Source: Marispirochaeta sp964554875
Lineage (GTDB): Bacteria > Spirochaetota > Spirochaetia > JC444 > Marispirochaetaceae
Direction of reading: 5' to 3'
NCBI GenBank assembly: GCA_964554875.1
Contig: CAZKQJ010000026.1
Location: forward strand, 1-64,000
DNA length: 64,000 bases
The translations under genes and the position numbers were made by a program. Below, one piece after another: positions 52,770-61,602 of this stretch. Position 1 is the first letter of the stretch; each line of letters starts with the position of its first letter. The notes under the pieces were generated by a model. It ran no database searches, was not told where the DNA came from, and saw only the letters and a list, made by a program, of their open reading frames with translations.

Positions 52770-53889
52770 TCCCAAAGACCTTGATCTTGAGAACCAGGAC
52801 CTGACGGACGCAATCGTTTCCGCCTACGAGAGCATCGAATCTGCCATTGAACTGACCGATTTCCTCGATACCCTTACCAGCGCCTCTCCCCTGGAGCGTA
52901 TACTCGAGTTGACGGGAGAACGGCTGAATACCATCCTTCCCTTCGACGTGTCCGCCTTTTACCTGGTGAACGAGGATACCGGAGAACTGGAACTTCATTC
53001 CTGCCGTCCCGCAACCGAAGCTGAGCATATCAAAACCCTGATTGCCGACGAGATGGAGAAGGGTAATATTCACATCGCCCTGAGAGACCAGCGTCCCATG
53101 CTGCGCCACATGGACGCTGAGAACAGAAACAGGCTGCTGCTCCATTCCATAAGCACCACCCGCCGCTGCAGGGGACTCTTCGCCGGGGTATTCAGCCACG
53201 GACGGGGACACGGGGACCGCCTGACCCTTCTGCTCTTTACCCTGATACTTTCCCATTGTGCCAACGCCCTGGAAAGCGCTTCCCTCTACGAGATGGTACA
53301 TCGCTCCAACCTGGCGCTTACAGGATCGGTAGAAAAGAACCGCATTCTGTTCAACAAACTCAGCATGGGTATCGACGAAATTCTGCGGCTGGTACGCTAC
53401 ATGCTCAAATCTGACCCTTCCGTATCCCCGGAGGAGAAGGCAAACCGCCTTACGGTGCTGCGGGCAGCCTACCGCTTCTTTACCCAGACTGGAATCCCGG
53501 AAGAGAGGAGCCTGCGGGAGGTTCTCAACACCGTGGTGCGCCACTATTCGGCAACCTTCGCCCTGGAGGAAAAATCCCCGAAACTGACTGTGACCGGATC
53601 AACCCTGAAAATCAGCCTGCTCCAGGGGGTACTCATTTCCCTCAGCCTCTACGAGATACTGGCCACAGTGTTTCACCGGCGCCCGAAAGAGGAGTGGGAA
53701 ATTCTGGAAGCGAGCGCATCCCTGGACAGGGTGGGACTGCTGATCAGTGTGTCCCCCACCGGGGCTCTTGGGAATACGGAGAAACAGGAACTCTCCATGC
53801 TTCGCTTTCTTGTGACCGAAGAACTGGGGGGAACGATGAAGGTGGACAGCTCCGGCGGCGTCCTGCGCCTGCACATTCCTCTCAGATAA
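52762..53889 (+). CDS. GAF-like protein with degenerate histidine-kinase fold
   Basis: The 375-residue soluble protein has a GAF-like domain (about 40-185, RLNTILPFDVSAFYLVNEDTG). A helical pair (about 185-265) and a beta-rich end that resembles a kinase ATPase domain (LLISVSPTGALG, EELGGTMKVDSSGGVLRLHIPL) follow. The helical part has no HE or HN phospho-acceptor motif and the ATP boxes are missing, so it is not an active kinase. It may bind a ligand and modulate the kinase encoded next. The ATG lies in the HDOD gene end. Confidence 0.7.
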   Translation: MTDPKDLDLENQDLTDAIVSAYESIESAIELTDFLDTLTSASPLERILELTGERLNTILPFDVSAFYLVNEDTGELELHSCRPATEAEHIKTLIADEMEKGNIHIALRDQRPMLRHMDAENRNRLLLHSISTTRRCRGLFAGVFSHGRGHGDRLTLLLFTLILSHCANALESASLYEMVHRSNLALTGSVEKNRILFNKLSMGIDEILRLVRYMLKSDPSVSPEEKANRLTVLRAAYRFFTQTGIPEERSLREVLNTVVRHYSATFALEEKSPKLTVTGSTLKISLLQGVLISLSLYEILATVFHRRPKEEWEILEASASLDRVGLLISVSPTGALGNTEKQELSMLRFLVTEELGGTMKVDSSGGVLRLHIPLR

Positions 53890-53892
53890 TAC

Positions 53893-53921
53893 TTGCGGAT
53901 ATCACCGGCGTCCCTTATGAT
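53893..53921 (+). promoter_or_regulatory. Promoter of the MASE3 kinase
   Basis: TTGCGG (53893-53898), a 17-nt spacer and TATGAT (53916-53921) lie just after the GAF gene. The -10 box ends 6 nt before the ATG at 53928, so the transcript may be leaderless. Confidence 0.5.
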
Positions 53922-53927
53922 CACACT

Positions 53928-55454
53928 ATGAGCGTTGTTCCAAAAGAGCGAAAAGGTCAATTTTTTTCAATATTCTTTCCCCTGCTTCTTTTGGCGTCCC
54001 TCTATTTTACCAGCTTTTACAATTACCTTCTGTTCCACTCCCTGGCGGAGCTTTTCAGCATCATCATAGCCTGCGGGGTCTTCATGATCGCCTGGAACGC
54101 CCGGGACCTGATGGAAACCCCGGTGCTGGTCCATCTGGGCATCGCGTATCTTTTTATCGCCTTTATCGACATCATGCACACCCTTGCTTACTCGGGAATG
54201 GGGATATTTACAGACTACAGCTACTACGCGAATCAGCTGTGGATCGCTGCCCGCTATATCGAGGCGTTTAGCCTGCTGGGTTTCGTGCTTCTGGTATCGA
54301 CCAAACAACGAAACTACGAGCTGACCTTTATCGGGTACCTTGCGGTTACAATCATGATTCTTATCTCGATCTTCCCGACGAATATTTTTCCGGTCTGCTT
54401 TATCGAGGGCAGCGGTCAGACGACCTTCAAGATTGTCAGTGAATATGTAATCGCCGCCATTCTGTTTCTCACTCTGTTGGTATTCCGTTCCCGGCGGGGT
54501 CTTTTTCCTCCCGGACTTTTCAGACTGTTTTACTGGTCCATAGCAGCCACCATCGGAAGCGAGTTCGCCTTTACCCTGTACACCGACAACTACGGACTGC
54601 TGAACATGCTGGGGCACTACCTGAAGATCATTTCCTTCTACCTGATCTACCGCTCCCTGGTCCGGGAGGGTATCCGCAATCCGATCAAGCTCTTCTATTC
54701 CCAGCTGGAAAAGACCGCCAGGGACCTGGATGAGGCCAATAAAACCAAAAACAAGCTTTTTTCCATCATCGCCCACGACCTGAAAAACGCCTTCAATTCC
54801 ACCATCGGAATAACTAACCTGATGCTCTCAAAGGACCATAAAACCTTCACCACGGAGCATGAAAACCGTGAACTCCTGGCCATGATTAATTCGTCCGCCA
54901 AATCCACCTATGACCTGCTTGAAAATCTTCTGGCCTGGTCCCAGGCTGAATCCGGCAGGCTGACGGTACGGAAAGAGCCTGTCGATATTGTGGGGCTCTG
55001 CAACAGCGTTCATACCTATGCCCTGACAAGCGCACAGGCAAAGGAGATTGATCTGCGCGTTGAAGCCGAAGGGGAGCAGCTGCAGGTTATGGCGGACAGC
55101 AACATGATCTATACGGTCCTGCGAAACCTGGCGGACAACGCCATCAAGTACACCCGGCGGGGCGGATCGGTTTCTATCGTCGTCAGGACAAACAGTAACA
55201 TGGCAAGGATCGAGATTAGGGATTCCGGAATAGGGATGAGTCCCGCGGAGATCAGGGGATTGTATGATCAGGAAAAAGGCAGTTCCCGTCCCGGTACGGA
55301 GGATGAAAAGGGTACCGGCCTGGGGCTGCAGCTGGCCAGGGATTTTCTGAAAAAAAACGGGAGCGCCCTGGAAATCAGCAGCACTCCCGGTAACGGTACA
55401 CGTATGGGATTCAGTCTTCCCCTTGCTCCAGGGCAAGCTTCAGATCGGCAATAA
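53928..55454 (+). CDS. MASE3-type membrane sensor histidine kinase
   Basis: The 508-residue protein has an N-terminal MASE3-like membrane domain with about eight helices (about 10-250; YLFIAFIDIMHTLAYSGMGI). A coiled linker and a HisKA helix with FSIIAHDLKNAFN follow. The catalytic domain has NLADNAIKYT, IRDSGIGMS and KGTGLGLQLARDF. All kinase boxes are intact. The start at 53928 has no ribosome-binding site but suits the upstream promoter. Its 3' end runs 44 nt into the end of metY on the other strand. Confidence 0.9.
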   Translation: MSVVPKERKGQFFSIFFPLLLLASLYFTSFYNYLLFHSLAELFSIIIACGVFMIAWNARDLMETPVLVHLGIAYLFIAFIDIMHTLAYSGMGIFTDYSYYANQLWIAARYIEAFSLLGFVLLVSTKQRNYELTFIGYLAVTIMILISIFPTNIFPVCFIEGSGQTTFKIVSEYVIAAILFLTLLVFRSRRGLFPPGLFRLFYWSIAATIGSEFAFTLYTDNYGLLNMLGHYLKIISFYLIYRSLVREGIRNPIKLFYSQLEKTARDLDEANKTKNKLFSIIAHDLKNAFNSTIGITNLMLSKDHKTFTTEHENRELLAMINSSAKSTYDLLENLLAWSQAESGRLTVRKEPVDIVGLCNSVHTYALTSAQAKEIDLRVEAEGEQLQVMADSNMIYTVLRNLADNAIKYTRRGGSVSIVVRTNSNMARIEIRDSGIGMSPAEIRGLYDQEKGSSRPGTEDEKGTGLGLQLARDFLKKNGSALEISSTPGNGTRMGFSLPLAPGQASDRQ

Positions 55455-56703
55455 TATCGTCGATATGTTCCAGCCCTATGGAAAGACGGATCAGTTCCGG
55501 CCGCACCCCCGCGGTAACCTGGTCTTCCGGGGAGAGCTGGGAATGGGTAGTGCTCGCCGGATGTATAACCAGGCTTTTGGCGTCCCCCACGTTGGCCACG
55601 TGAGAAAAGAGCTTCAGGTTTTCCACAAAGGCCGATCCGGCCTCAGCTCCCCCCTTGATGCCGAAAACAACCATACCCCCGAAGCCCCGCTTCAGGTAAC
55701 CTGCGTTCCGTTCGTAAGCCGGATTCGACGGTAAGCCGGGATAGCTAACCCACTCAACCCGGGGATGATCCTCCAGAAATTCCGCCACCTTGAAGGCGTT
55801 CTCGCTGTGCCGCTCCATACGCAGGGGAAGGGTCTCCAGGCCCTGCAGAAAAATCCAGGCGTTGTCCGGAGAAAGGGCCGCCCCCAGGTTTCGCAGGGGA
55901 ACCAGCCTCATGCGCAGGATAAAGGCCACGGGGTTCAGATCTCCCAGATCGTGGGCGTAGCGGATTCCGTGATACGAGGGATCAGGTTCGTTGAAGAGCT
56001 TGAATTTTGGATCCGTCCAGTCAAAGCGGCCGGAATCGATAACAACACCCCCGATTCCCGCCCCGTGACCTCCCAGCCATTTGGTCAGGGAGTGGACCAC
56101 GATGTCCGCCCCGTACTCGATGGGCCGCAGCAGATAGGGGGTGGTAAAGGTAGAGTCCACAATCAGGGGCAGGGAGTGTTCATGGGCCAGGGCCGCGATT
56201 CGTTCCAGATCAGCCACAATCAGTCCCGGATTTCCGATGGTCTCGAAAAAGACCGCCCTGGTCTTTTCGTTGATCGCCTTCTCAAGGGCATCCAGGTCCT
56301 CGGGGTCCACAAATCGCACGGTAATGCCGAACTGGGGCAGGATGTCGTGGAACATGGTAAAGGTACCGCCGTAGAGGTTGCTGGAAGAGACGATCTCCTC
56401 TCCGGTGGAGGCAATATTGATGATCGAATAGAAGATTGCGGAGGTCCCCGAAGCCAGGGCCAGGGCCGCAGCCCCGCCTTCCAGGGCCGCCATGCGTTCC
56501 TCCAGGACTGCCTGGGTCGGATTCATGATACGGGTGTAGATATTGCCCAGCTCCTTGAGGGCAAAAAGATTCGCCGCATGCTCTGTGTTGGTAAAGGTGT
56601 AGGCGCTGGTCCTGTAGACAGGGACACCCCGGGAGTGCTGATCGCTGTCCGGCACCTGCCCGGCATGGAGCGCCAGGGTTTCAAAATGAAATTGTGACGA
56701 CAT
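55411..56703 (-). CDS. metY: O-acetylhomoserine sulfhydrylase (MetY-type)
   Basis: The 430-residue pyridoxal-phosphate enzyme makes homocysteine from O-acetylhomoserine and sulfide. It begins with FETLALHAGQ, typical of MetY. The cofactor lysine lies in VHSLTKWLGGHG. Length is as expected for MetY and longer than cystathionine gamma-synthase. I chose ATG 56703, with GGAGGAATCC upstream; an in-frame start at 56757 would overlap cysK. It is the last gene of the rrf2-cysK-metY operon. Confidence 0.92.
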   Translation of the reverse strand: MSSQFHFETLALHAGQVPDSDQHSRGVPVYRTSAYTFTNTEHAANLFALKELGNIYTRIMNPTQAVLEERMAALEGGAAALALASGTSAIFYSIINIASTGEEIVSSSNLYGGTFTMFHDILPQFGITVRFVDPEDLDALEKAINEKTRAVFFETIGNPGLIVADLERIAALAHEHSLPLIVDSTFTTPYLLRPIEYGADIVVHSLTKWLGGHGAGIGGVVIDSGRFDWTDPKFKLFNEPDPSYHGIRYAHDLGDLNPVAFILRMRLVPLRNLGAALSPDNAWIFLQGLETLPLRMERHSENAFKVAEFLEDHPRVEWVSYPGLPSNPAYERNAGYLKRGFGGMVVFGIKGGAEAGSAFVENLKLFSHVANVGDAKSLVIHPASTTHSQLSPEDQVTAGVRPELIRLSIGLEHIDDIIADLKLALEQGED

Positions 56704-56746
56704 GGATTCCTCCAAAGCTTGATTTTTCCGCTCGACTCTCAGCCTC

Positions 56747-57670
56747 TCAGCTTTCAAGGGCGGACCATACGGAAAGATATCTCTCCCCGGTGTCGGGGAG
56801 AATGACTACAATTCGTTTTCCCTGGTTCTCCTTTCTGGAGGCCACGGTACGGGCAGCGTGGGCAGCTGCTCCGCTGGAGATTCCCGCCAGAATTCCTTCC
56901 TTTCTGCCCAGCTCCAGGGCGGTCTCCATGGCTTCCGTATTCCCCACCTGCACAACCTGGTCTATAAGCCCGGTATCCAGTACCCCGGGAATAAAACCGG
57001 CCCCGATCCCCTGGATTCTGTGGGGCCCCGGCTCTCCGCCGGATAAAACAGGGGAGGCCTGGGGTTCAACCGCAACCACCCGGAGTTTCGGGTTCAGCTC
57101 CTTGAGGCGGCTGCCGGCTCCCGTCAGGGTTCCGCCTGTGCCCACTCCGGCCACCAGGACATCCACCCGCCCCTCCGTATCCCGCCAGATCTCCTCGGCG
57201 GTGGTACGGCGATGGACCTCGGGATTGGCGGGGTTCTCGAACTGGCGGGGCATGAAGGCCTTTTTGTTCTCCTTGAGAATCTCCTCCGCCCGGGCGATCG
57301 AGCCCTTCATGCCTTTCTCCGGGGGAGTCAGCTCCAGCTGCGCCCCGAGAAGTTTCAGCAGGTTTCGCCGTTCCACGGACATGCTCGCCGGCATGGTAAG
57401 CACCAGCGGATAGCCCCGCTGAGCACAGACGAAAGCAAGACCGATACCGGTGTTGCCGGAGGTAGCCTCGACTATCGTACTTCCCGGTCCCACCAGCCCC
57501 CTCCGCTCTGCATCCTCGATCATTGCCAGGGCAATACGGTCTTTGACGCTGCCGCAGGGGTTGAAGGATTCCAGCTTGGCCAGTATCTCCGTTCCTTCAG
57601 GGGCGAACCCGGCCAGGAAAACCAGAGGGGTATTCCCCACAAGTTCGGTTATGTTCTGTACGATTGCCAT
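56747..57670 (-). CDS. cysK: Cysteine synthase (O-acetylserine sulfhydrylase)
   Basis: The 307-residue pyridoxal-phosphate enzyme makes cysteine from O-acetylserine and sulfide. Lys43 in NPCGSVKDR binds the cofactor; EATSGNTGIGLAF binds its phosphate. The late GIGAGFIPGVLD and SSGAAAHAA motifs are normal for CysK. A strong AAGGAG precedes the ATG. It lies between the regulator and metY on the minus strand, so cysteine and methionine sulfur entry are controlled together. Confidence 0.95.
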   Translation of the reverse strand: MAIVQNITELVGNTPLVFLAGFAPEGTEILAKLESFNPCGSVKDRIALAMIEDAERRGLVGPGSTIVEATSGNTGIGLAFVCAQRGYPLVLTMPASMSVERRNLLKLLGAQLELTPPEKGMKGSIARAEEILKENKKAFMPRQFENPANPEVHRRTTAEEIWRDTEGRVDVLVAGVGTGGTLTGAGSRLKELNPKLRVVAVEPQASPVLSGGEPGPHRIQGIGAGFIPGVLDTGLIDQVVQVGNTEAMETALELGRKEGILAGISSGAAAHAARTVASRKENQGKRIVVILPDTGERYLSVWSALES

Positions 57671-57686
57671 TGTAATTCTCCTTCTC

Positions 57687-58118
57687 TCAGATGGAATACA
57701 TCAGGGAGTCGTTGTTCTTTTTACCGGCGTTTCTGGCCAGGTCTCCCAGGGTCATGGAGGAGAGGACCTCCGTCATTGCCCTGCGCAGTTTTTCCCACAG
57801 TTCCGAGGCCGAACGCAGCGTTCCGGGGCTGGCCGGGGTATGCTCCTCCCTGGTAAAGAGGTCGCCCTCCAGAACATTGACGATCTCCAGGGGAGAGATA
57901 TCTTCCGGGTCCCTGGCCAGTTCATAGCCGCCCTTCGCGCCCCGTACAGCGCTGATAAAACCGGCGCTCTTCAAGGGAATCACCAGCTGGCCCAGGTACT
58001 TTTCCGAGAGCTCCTCGGTATCGGCAATCTCCTTTAACAACCGGGGACCGCCGCCGTAACTCATGGCCAGGGCGATCATAAGGCGCAGTCCGTAGCGGCT
58101 CCGGGTGGAGAGTTTCAT
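57687..58118 (-). CDS. Rrf2 family transcriptional regulator (CymR-like)
   Basis: The 143-residue protein has the Rrf2 winged helix (MKLSTRSRYGLRLMIALA, then GYELARDPEDISPLEIVNVLEG). It contains no cysteine at all, so it cannot carry the Fe-S cluster of IscR or NsrR. That, and the cysK-metY genes behind it, points to a CymR-like sulfur regulator, which in Gram-positives responds through CysK. The start has AGGGAAT upstream. It heads the operon. Confidence 0.9.
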   Translation of the reverse strand: MKLSTRSRYGLRLMIALAMSYGGGPRLLKEIADTEELSEKYLGQLVIPLKSAGFISAVRGAKGGYELARDPEDISPLEIVNVLEGDLFTREEHTPASPGTLRSASELWEKLRRAMTEVLSSMTLGDLARNAGKKNNDSLMYSI

Positions 58119-58153
58119 ATATTCCCTACCAAAACTATCTTCATTATAGGATT

Positions 58154-58182
58154 ATACTATACCTCTCAATCATAATAGTCAA
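58154..58182 (-). promoter_or_regulatory. Promoter of the rrf2-cysK-metY operon
   Basis: On the minus strand TTGACT (58177-58182), a 17-nt spacer and TAGTAT (58154-58159) form a good promoter. The leader of about 29 nt is AT-rich with repeats (AGTATAATCCTATAAT), a plausible binding region for the Rrf2 protein itself. Confidence 0.55.
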
Positions 58183-58217
58183 CTGTTTTTGTCATGTTTA
58201 TCGGAAACCCGGGATTT

Positions 58218-58245
58218 TTAACAAAAACCTGACAAACTGTTAGTA
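58218..58245 (+). promoter_or_regulatory. Pho-box-like direct repeats upstream of phnD
   Basis: TTAACA (58218-58223), CTGACA (58229-58234) and TTAGTA (58240-58245) recur with an exact 11-nt period. This is the spacing and sequence type of PhoP/PhoB binding sites (TTAACA-N5 repeats). It would place the transporter under phosphate control. Confidence 0.45.
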
Positions 58246-58264
58246 GCTTCTCAGTATCCTATGG

Positions 58265-58279
58265 TATGCTGTTAGCATA
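58265..58279. promoter_or_regulatory. Small inverted repeat in the phnD leader region
   Basis: TATGCT-GTT-AGCATA is a perfect 6-bp inverted repeat between the Pho-like repeats and the AAGGAG of phnD. The first arm could also serve as a -10 box. Confidence 0.4.
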
Positions 58280-58306
58280 GAACACCAAGTCACAAGGAGA
58301 TGTAAG

Positions 58307-59203
58307 ATGAAAAAAGGATTGATCATGTTCCTTATCGTCGCAGCCTCATTTGCCCTTTTTGCCGGAGGAGCCAAAGAGGCAGCCCTCGGTTCCGAGGAAA
58401 ACCCCATCGTCTGGTCTTTCGTACCCTCCGGAGAGATGGAACGGGTCTCCGCGGGAGCCCAGGAGGTTGCCGATCTGCTGCACGCGGAAACCGGCTACTA
58501 CTTCAGCACCAACGTCGCAACCGAGTACGTAGGGGTAATCGAAGCCATGAGCAGCAAACCGCCCAAGGCCCACATGGCATCCCTGGCGACCTTCGCCTAC
58601 ATAATGGCAGCCGACCGGGGAGTCGCCGATGCGGCCCTGGTGGCGGTTCGCTACGGTTCGCCCACCTATAACGGCCAGTTTATAACCCAGCGGGACAGCG
58701 GCATCCGCAGCATCGAGGATTTCGCCGGCAAAACCTTTGCCCGGGTCGATCCCCTCTCCACCAGCGGCTGGATAATTCCGATGATCGAGATGCGGGCCGT
58801 CGGCATTAACCCGGACCGTGACCTGAAGAGCATCGTGGATGCAGGCAGCCACGACACCGTGGTCTCCGCCGTCTATAACCGCGAAGCCGACGCAGGGGCC
58901 ACCTACGTAGATGCCAGGACCCGGCTGGAAAAGACCTATCCCGACGTCATGGACAAGGTAGTCGTTATCGGGGTTACCACGGACATTCCCAACGACGGAG
59001 TCCAGTTTCATCCATCAGTACCCGCAGAAATGCGGCAGAAGATTGTGGATGCCCTGTTAAAGATTGTAAAAACGGAAGAGGGCAAAAAGGCCCTGAACAC
59101 CGCTTATCAGTGGGATGATCTTGCCCTGCACGGGGATGAGTTCTACGATCCCTTCCGGCAGGTGCTGCAGGCCGCAGGCCTGAAAGCCCAGGAGCTTATG
59201 TAA
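58307..59203 (+). CDS. phnD: Phosphonate/phosphate/phosphite-type ABC transporter, substrate-binding protein
   Basis: The 298-residue protein has a signal peptide (FLIVAASFALFAGGAKEAA) without lipobox cysteine, then the PhnD fold. Landmarks are WSFVPSGEMERVSAGAQEVA, HMASLATFAYIMA, a conserved DPLSTSGW ligand loop and the domain close at FYDPFRQVLQAAG. The substrate cannot be fixed: PhnD-like proteins bind phosphonates, phosphite or phosphate. AAGGAG is present, and Pho-like repeats lie upstream. It is separated from phnC by a stem-loop. Confidence 0.88.
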   Translation: MKKGLIMFLIVAASFALFAGGAKEAALGSEENPIVWSFVPSGEMERVSAGAQEVADLLHAETGYYFSTNVATEYVGVIEAMSSKPPKAHMASLATFAYIMAADRGVADAALVAVRYGSPTYNGQFITQRDSGIRSIEDFAGKTFARVDPLSTSGWIIPMIEMRAVGINPDRDLKSIVDAGSHDTVVSAVYNREADAGATYVDARTRLEKTYPDVMDKVVVIGVTTDIPNDGVQFHPSVPAEMRQKIVDALLKIVKTEEGKKALNTAYQWDDLALHGDEFYDPFRQVLQAAGLKAQELM

Positions 59204-59240
59204 GAGCCTGCACCCGAGGGTATACAGGCAGATATCTGAA

Positions 59241-59260
59241 GGGGGGATGCGTGTCCCCCC
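59241..59260 (+). other. Stem-loop between phnD and phnC
   Basis: GGGGGGA-TGCGTG-TCCCCCC is a perfect 7-bp hairpin with 6-nt loop. It is not followed by a T tract. Its place after the binding protein gene suggests mRNA stabilisation or partial termination, which would raise the ratio of binding protein to ATPase. Confidence 0.6.
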
Positions 59261-59280
59261 TCTCATGTTTTGAGGGAATC

Positions 59281-60090
59281 ATGCTCGAAGTCAAAAATCT
59301 CACCAAGGTCTACCCCGACGGAACAAAAGCCCTGAAAAATGTCAGTTTTACCGTGGAAGACGGTGAGTTTCTGGTCATTATAGGTCTGAGCGGATCGGGG
59401 AAATCGACCCTTTTGCGCTGTATAAACCGGCTTATCGATCCCACGGAAGGAAAAATCATCCTTGACGGTCAGGACATAACAGCCGCGGACAACAGGGAAC
59501 TCCGTTTAATCCGACGGAAAATCGGAATGATCTTTCAGCACTTTAACCTGGTGGACCGTTCCAGCGTGCTCACCAACGTACTTTCCGGCAGACTCGGCTA
59601 TCTGAACCCCTGGCGCAGTGTTCTGCACAAGTTTCCCGGCAGTACACGGAAAGAGGCCATACAGGCCCTGCGGAAGGTAGGTATCGAGGACCAGGCGCAC
59701 AAGCGGGCGGATGAACTCTCCGGCGGACAGCGTCAGCGGGTTGGTATTGCCAGGGCACTGATGCAGGAGCCGGCCATGATCCTGGCGGACGAGCCGGTAG
59801 CCAGCCTTGATCCCGTCCTGGCCCATACAATCCTCGGATATCTGGAAAAGATGAACCGGGAGAGCGGTATTTCCGTACTCTGCAGCCTCCACTACCTGGA
59901 CCTTGTACAGCGTTATGCAAGCAAGGTTATCGGGCTGAAGGACGGAGTAATCGTTTATCGCGGCACCCGGGAGGATATCCGCAGCATGACTGACCAGCAG
60001 TTCAAGGAGATTTACGGAGAGGAAGCCGAGCGGGTCAGTGCAGGCACCCTGAGCTCAGCGGAAAACAGCAGAGGGGAGGCGGCACCATGA
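59281..60090 (+). CDS. phnC: Phosphonate-type ABC transporter ATP-binding protein
   Basis: The 269-residue ATPase has Walker A GLSGSGKST, Q-loop MIFQHFNLVDRSSV, signature LSGGQRQRVGIARAL, Walker B ILADEPVASLDP and the switch His in CSLHYLDLV. The FNLVDRSSVLTNVLSGRLGY block is typical of PhnC. I chose ATG 59281, with GAGGGAATC upstream. It overlaps phnE (ATGA). Confidence 0.94.
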   Translation: MLEVKNLTKVYPDGTKALKNVSFTVEDGEFLVIIGLSGSGKSTLLRCINRLIDPTEGKIILDGQDITAADNRELRLIRRKIGMIFQHFNLVDRSSVLTNVLSGRLGYLNPWRSVLHKFPGSTRKEAIQALRKVGIEDQAHKRADELSGGQRQRVGIARALMQEPAMILADEPVASLDPVLAHTILGYLEKMNRESGISVLCSLHYLDLVQRYASKVIGLKDGVIVYRGTREDIRSMTDQQFKEIYGEEAERVSAGTLSSAENSRGEAAP

Positions 60091-61601
60091 ACCAACGGGT
60101 CTATAAAGAGGCAAAAAACTCCCTGGTCAGCGCCCCTGTGGCGGCCCTGCTCTCTCTCCTTGTACCGGGGCTGGGACAGATCATGGCTCGCAGGATTCAG
60201 CGAGGGCTCCTTTTGGCCGGTTCGATGATCAGCCTTATCGGTCTCACAATCTGGCGCATTCGGATTATCGGACGTCTGGAGGAGGGTTTCCGGGACATCC
60301 TTGTAAAGGCCTTGTCCAGAAATCCGCTGTTTGTGGGGTTCAGCCTGCTGGCCCTCCTGGGAATCTGGATATGGATCATAGTCGACGCGGCCAGGCAGAC
60401 GGATAAAAAGAAGCAGTACGGCAACGCCATCTTCGCCCTGATCCTGCTGGTGTTTTTTGCTGTCGGATGGCAGATAAGCCAGATCGATCTGGTAAGACTG
60501 ACCAGGGACGCCAACGAGGCATGGACCCCCCTGTCGAAAATCCTGTGGCCCTGGGACGCGGCGGTGACCCGGGAAACCGAGAGCCTGGAGGCTTCGGCGA
60601 AGCTCCTGGTGGATTCGGAAGGGGAGATTCCCCCGATCCCGGAAAAACGCCCCGGAGAACCCTACATACTGGTTGAACCGCGGTCAGGAAAACTCTCCAG
60701 TCTGGACGAGAACAACAAGGTCATCCCCGGGACGGAGCTCAGCATCAAGGGTGAAAATTTCGAGCCCGATACCCATACCGGGATATGGTGGAGCGATGCC
60801 GTCGGCAATGAGTTTCAGCCCCGTCAGGAAGGCCGCTATCTGTCGGTTACCACAGACGATACCGGCTCTTTTGAGCTGAAGATGATAATGCCCTACCGGC
60901 TGGTGCCCCCCAGCGCCCGGGGGCCCCAGTACCACGAGGTGATTGCCCGGCAGGTCAGCGAGGTTGGTCCACTGCTCCCCAGCGACCCCCTGCTTCTGAC
61001 CATTGAACTGATCATCGAGACCATCTTCATGGGAATGATGGCCACAATCTTCGGGATTATCCTGTCGGTACCGGTGAGTTTCCTCGCGGCCCGCAACCTG
61101 ATGTCCGGAAGCTGGGTAACCATGGCCATCTATTACTTTACCAGGACCATTCTGAACATTGTCCGGGCTATCGAACCCCTCATTTGGGCCCTTATCGCAG
61201 TGGTATGGGTCGGGCTCGGACCCTTTGCCGGCATTGTGGCTCTGACCATCCACTCTGTAGCGGCCCTGGGTAAGCTCTACTCCGAATCCATCGAGAGCAT
61301 AAACCCCGGCCCCATCGAAGCGATTCAGGCAACAGGGGCCACCAAGCTGCAGACCATCATGTTCGCCGTTGTTCCCCAGATGATTCCTCCCTTCGTCTCC
61401 TTCACCATCTATCGCTGGGACATAAACGTGCGCATGTCCACGGTTATCGGTATGGTAGGCGGCGGAGGAATCGGTTTTCTGCTGGTCCAGTATATCCGGC
61501 TCCTTGAATACCGTTCCGCGGGAATCGCCGTCTGGTTCATCGCACTTACGGTCGCAATACTTGATTACGTGAGCGCGGAGATACGCAACCGCTTTGTCTA
61601 G
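60087..61601 (+). CDS. phnE: Phosphonate-type ABC permease with N-terminal and inserted extra domains
   Basis: The 504-residue protein is nearly twice the normal ~270. Residues 1-110 form an extra module with two membrane helices (LLSLLVPGLGQIMARRIQRG). PhnE-like sequence starts at about 112. Instead of the short loop after its first helix there is an insert at about 160-298, with a beta-rich, IPT/Ig-like core (GTELSIKGENFEPDTHTG, then TTDDTGSFELKMIMPY). The permease core (300-504) is normal, with the coupling motif EAIQATGATKLQTI. The insert should face outside and might contact PhnD. It is coupled to phnC. Confidence 0.88.
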   Translation: MNQRVYKEAKNSLVSAPVAALLSLLVPGLGQIMARRIQRGLLLAGSMISLIGLTIWRIRIIGRLEEGFRDILVKALSRNPLFVGFSLLALLGIWIWIIVDAARQTDKKKQYGNAIFALILLVFFAVGWQISQIDLVRLTRDANEAWTPLSKILWPWDAAVTRETESLEASAKLLVDSEGEIPPIPEKRPGEPYILVEPRSGKLSSLDENNKVIPGTELSIKGENFEPDTHTGIWWSDAVGNEFQPRQEGRYLSVTTDDTGSFELKMIMPYRLVPPSARGPQYHEVIARQVSEVGPLLPSDPLLLTIELIIETIFMGMMATIFGIILSVPVSFLAARNLMSGSWVTMAIYYFTRTILNIVRAIEPLIWALIAVVWVGLGPFAGIVALTIHSVAALGKLYSESIESINPGPIEAIQATGATKLQTIMFAVVPQMIPPFVSFTIYRWDINVRMSTVIGMVGGGGIGFLLVQYIRLLEYRSAGIAVWFIALTVAILDYVSAEIRNRFV

Positions 61602-61602
61602 C

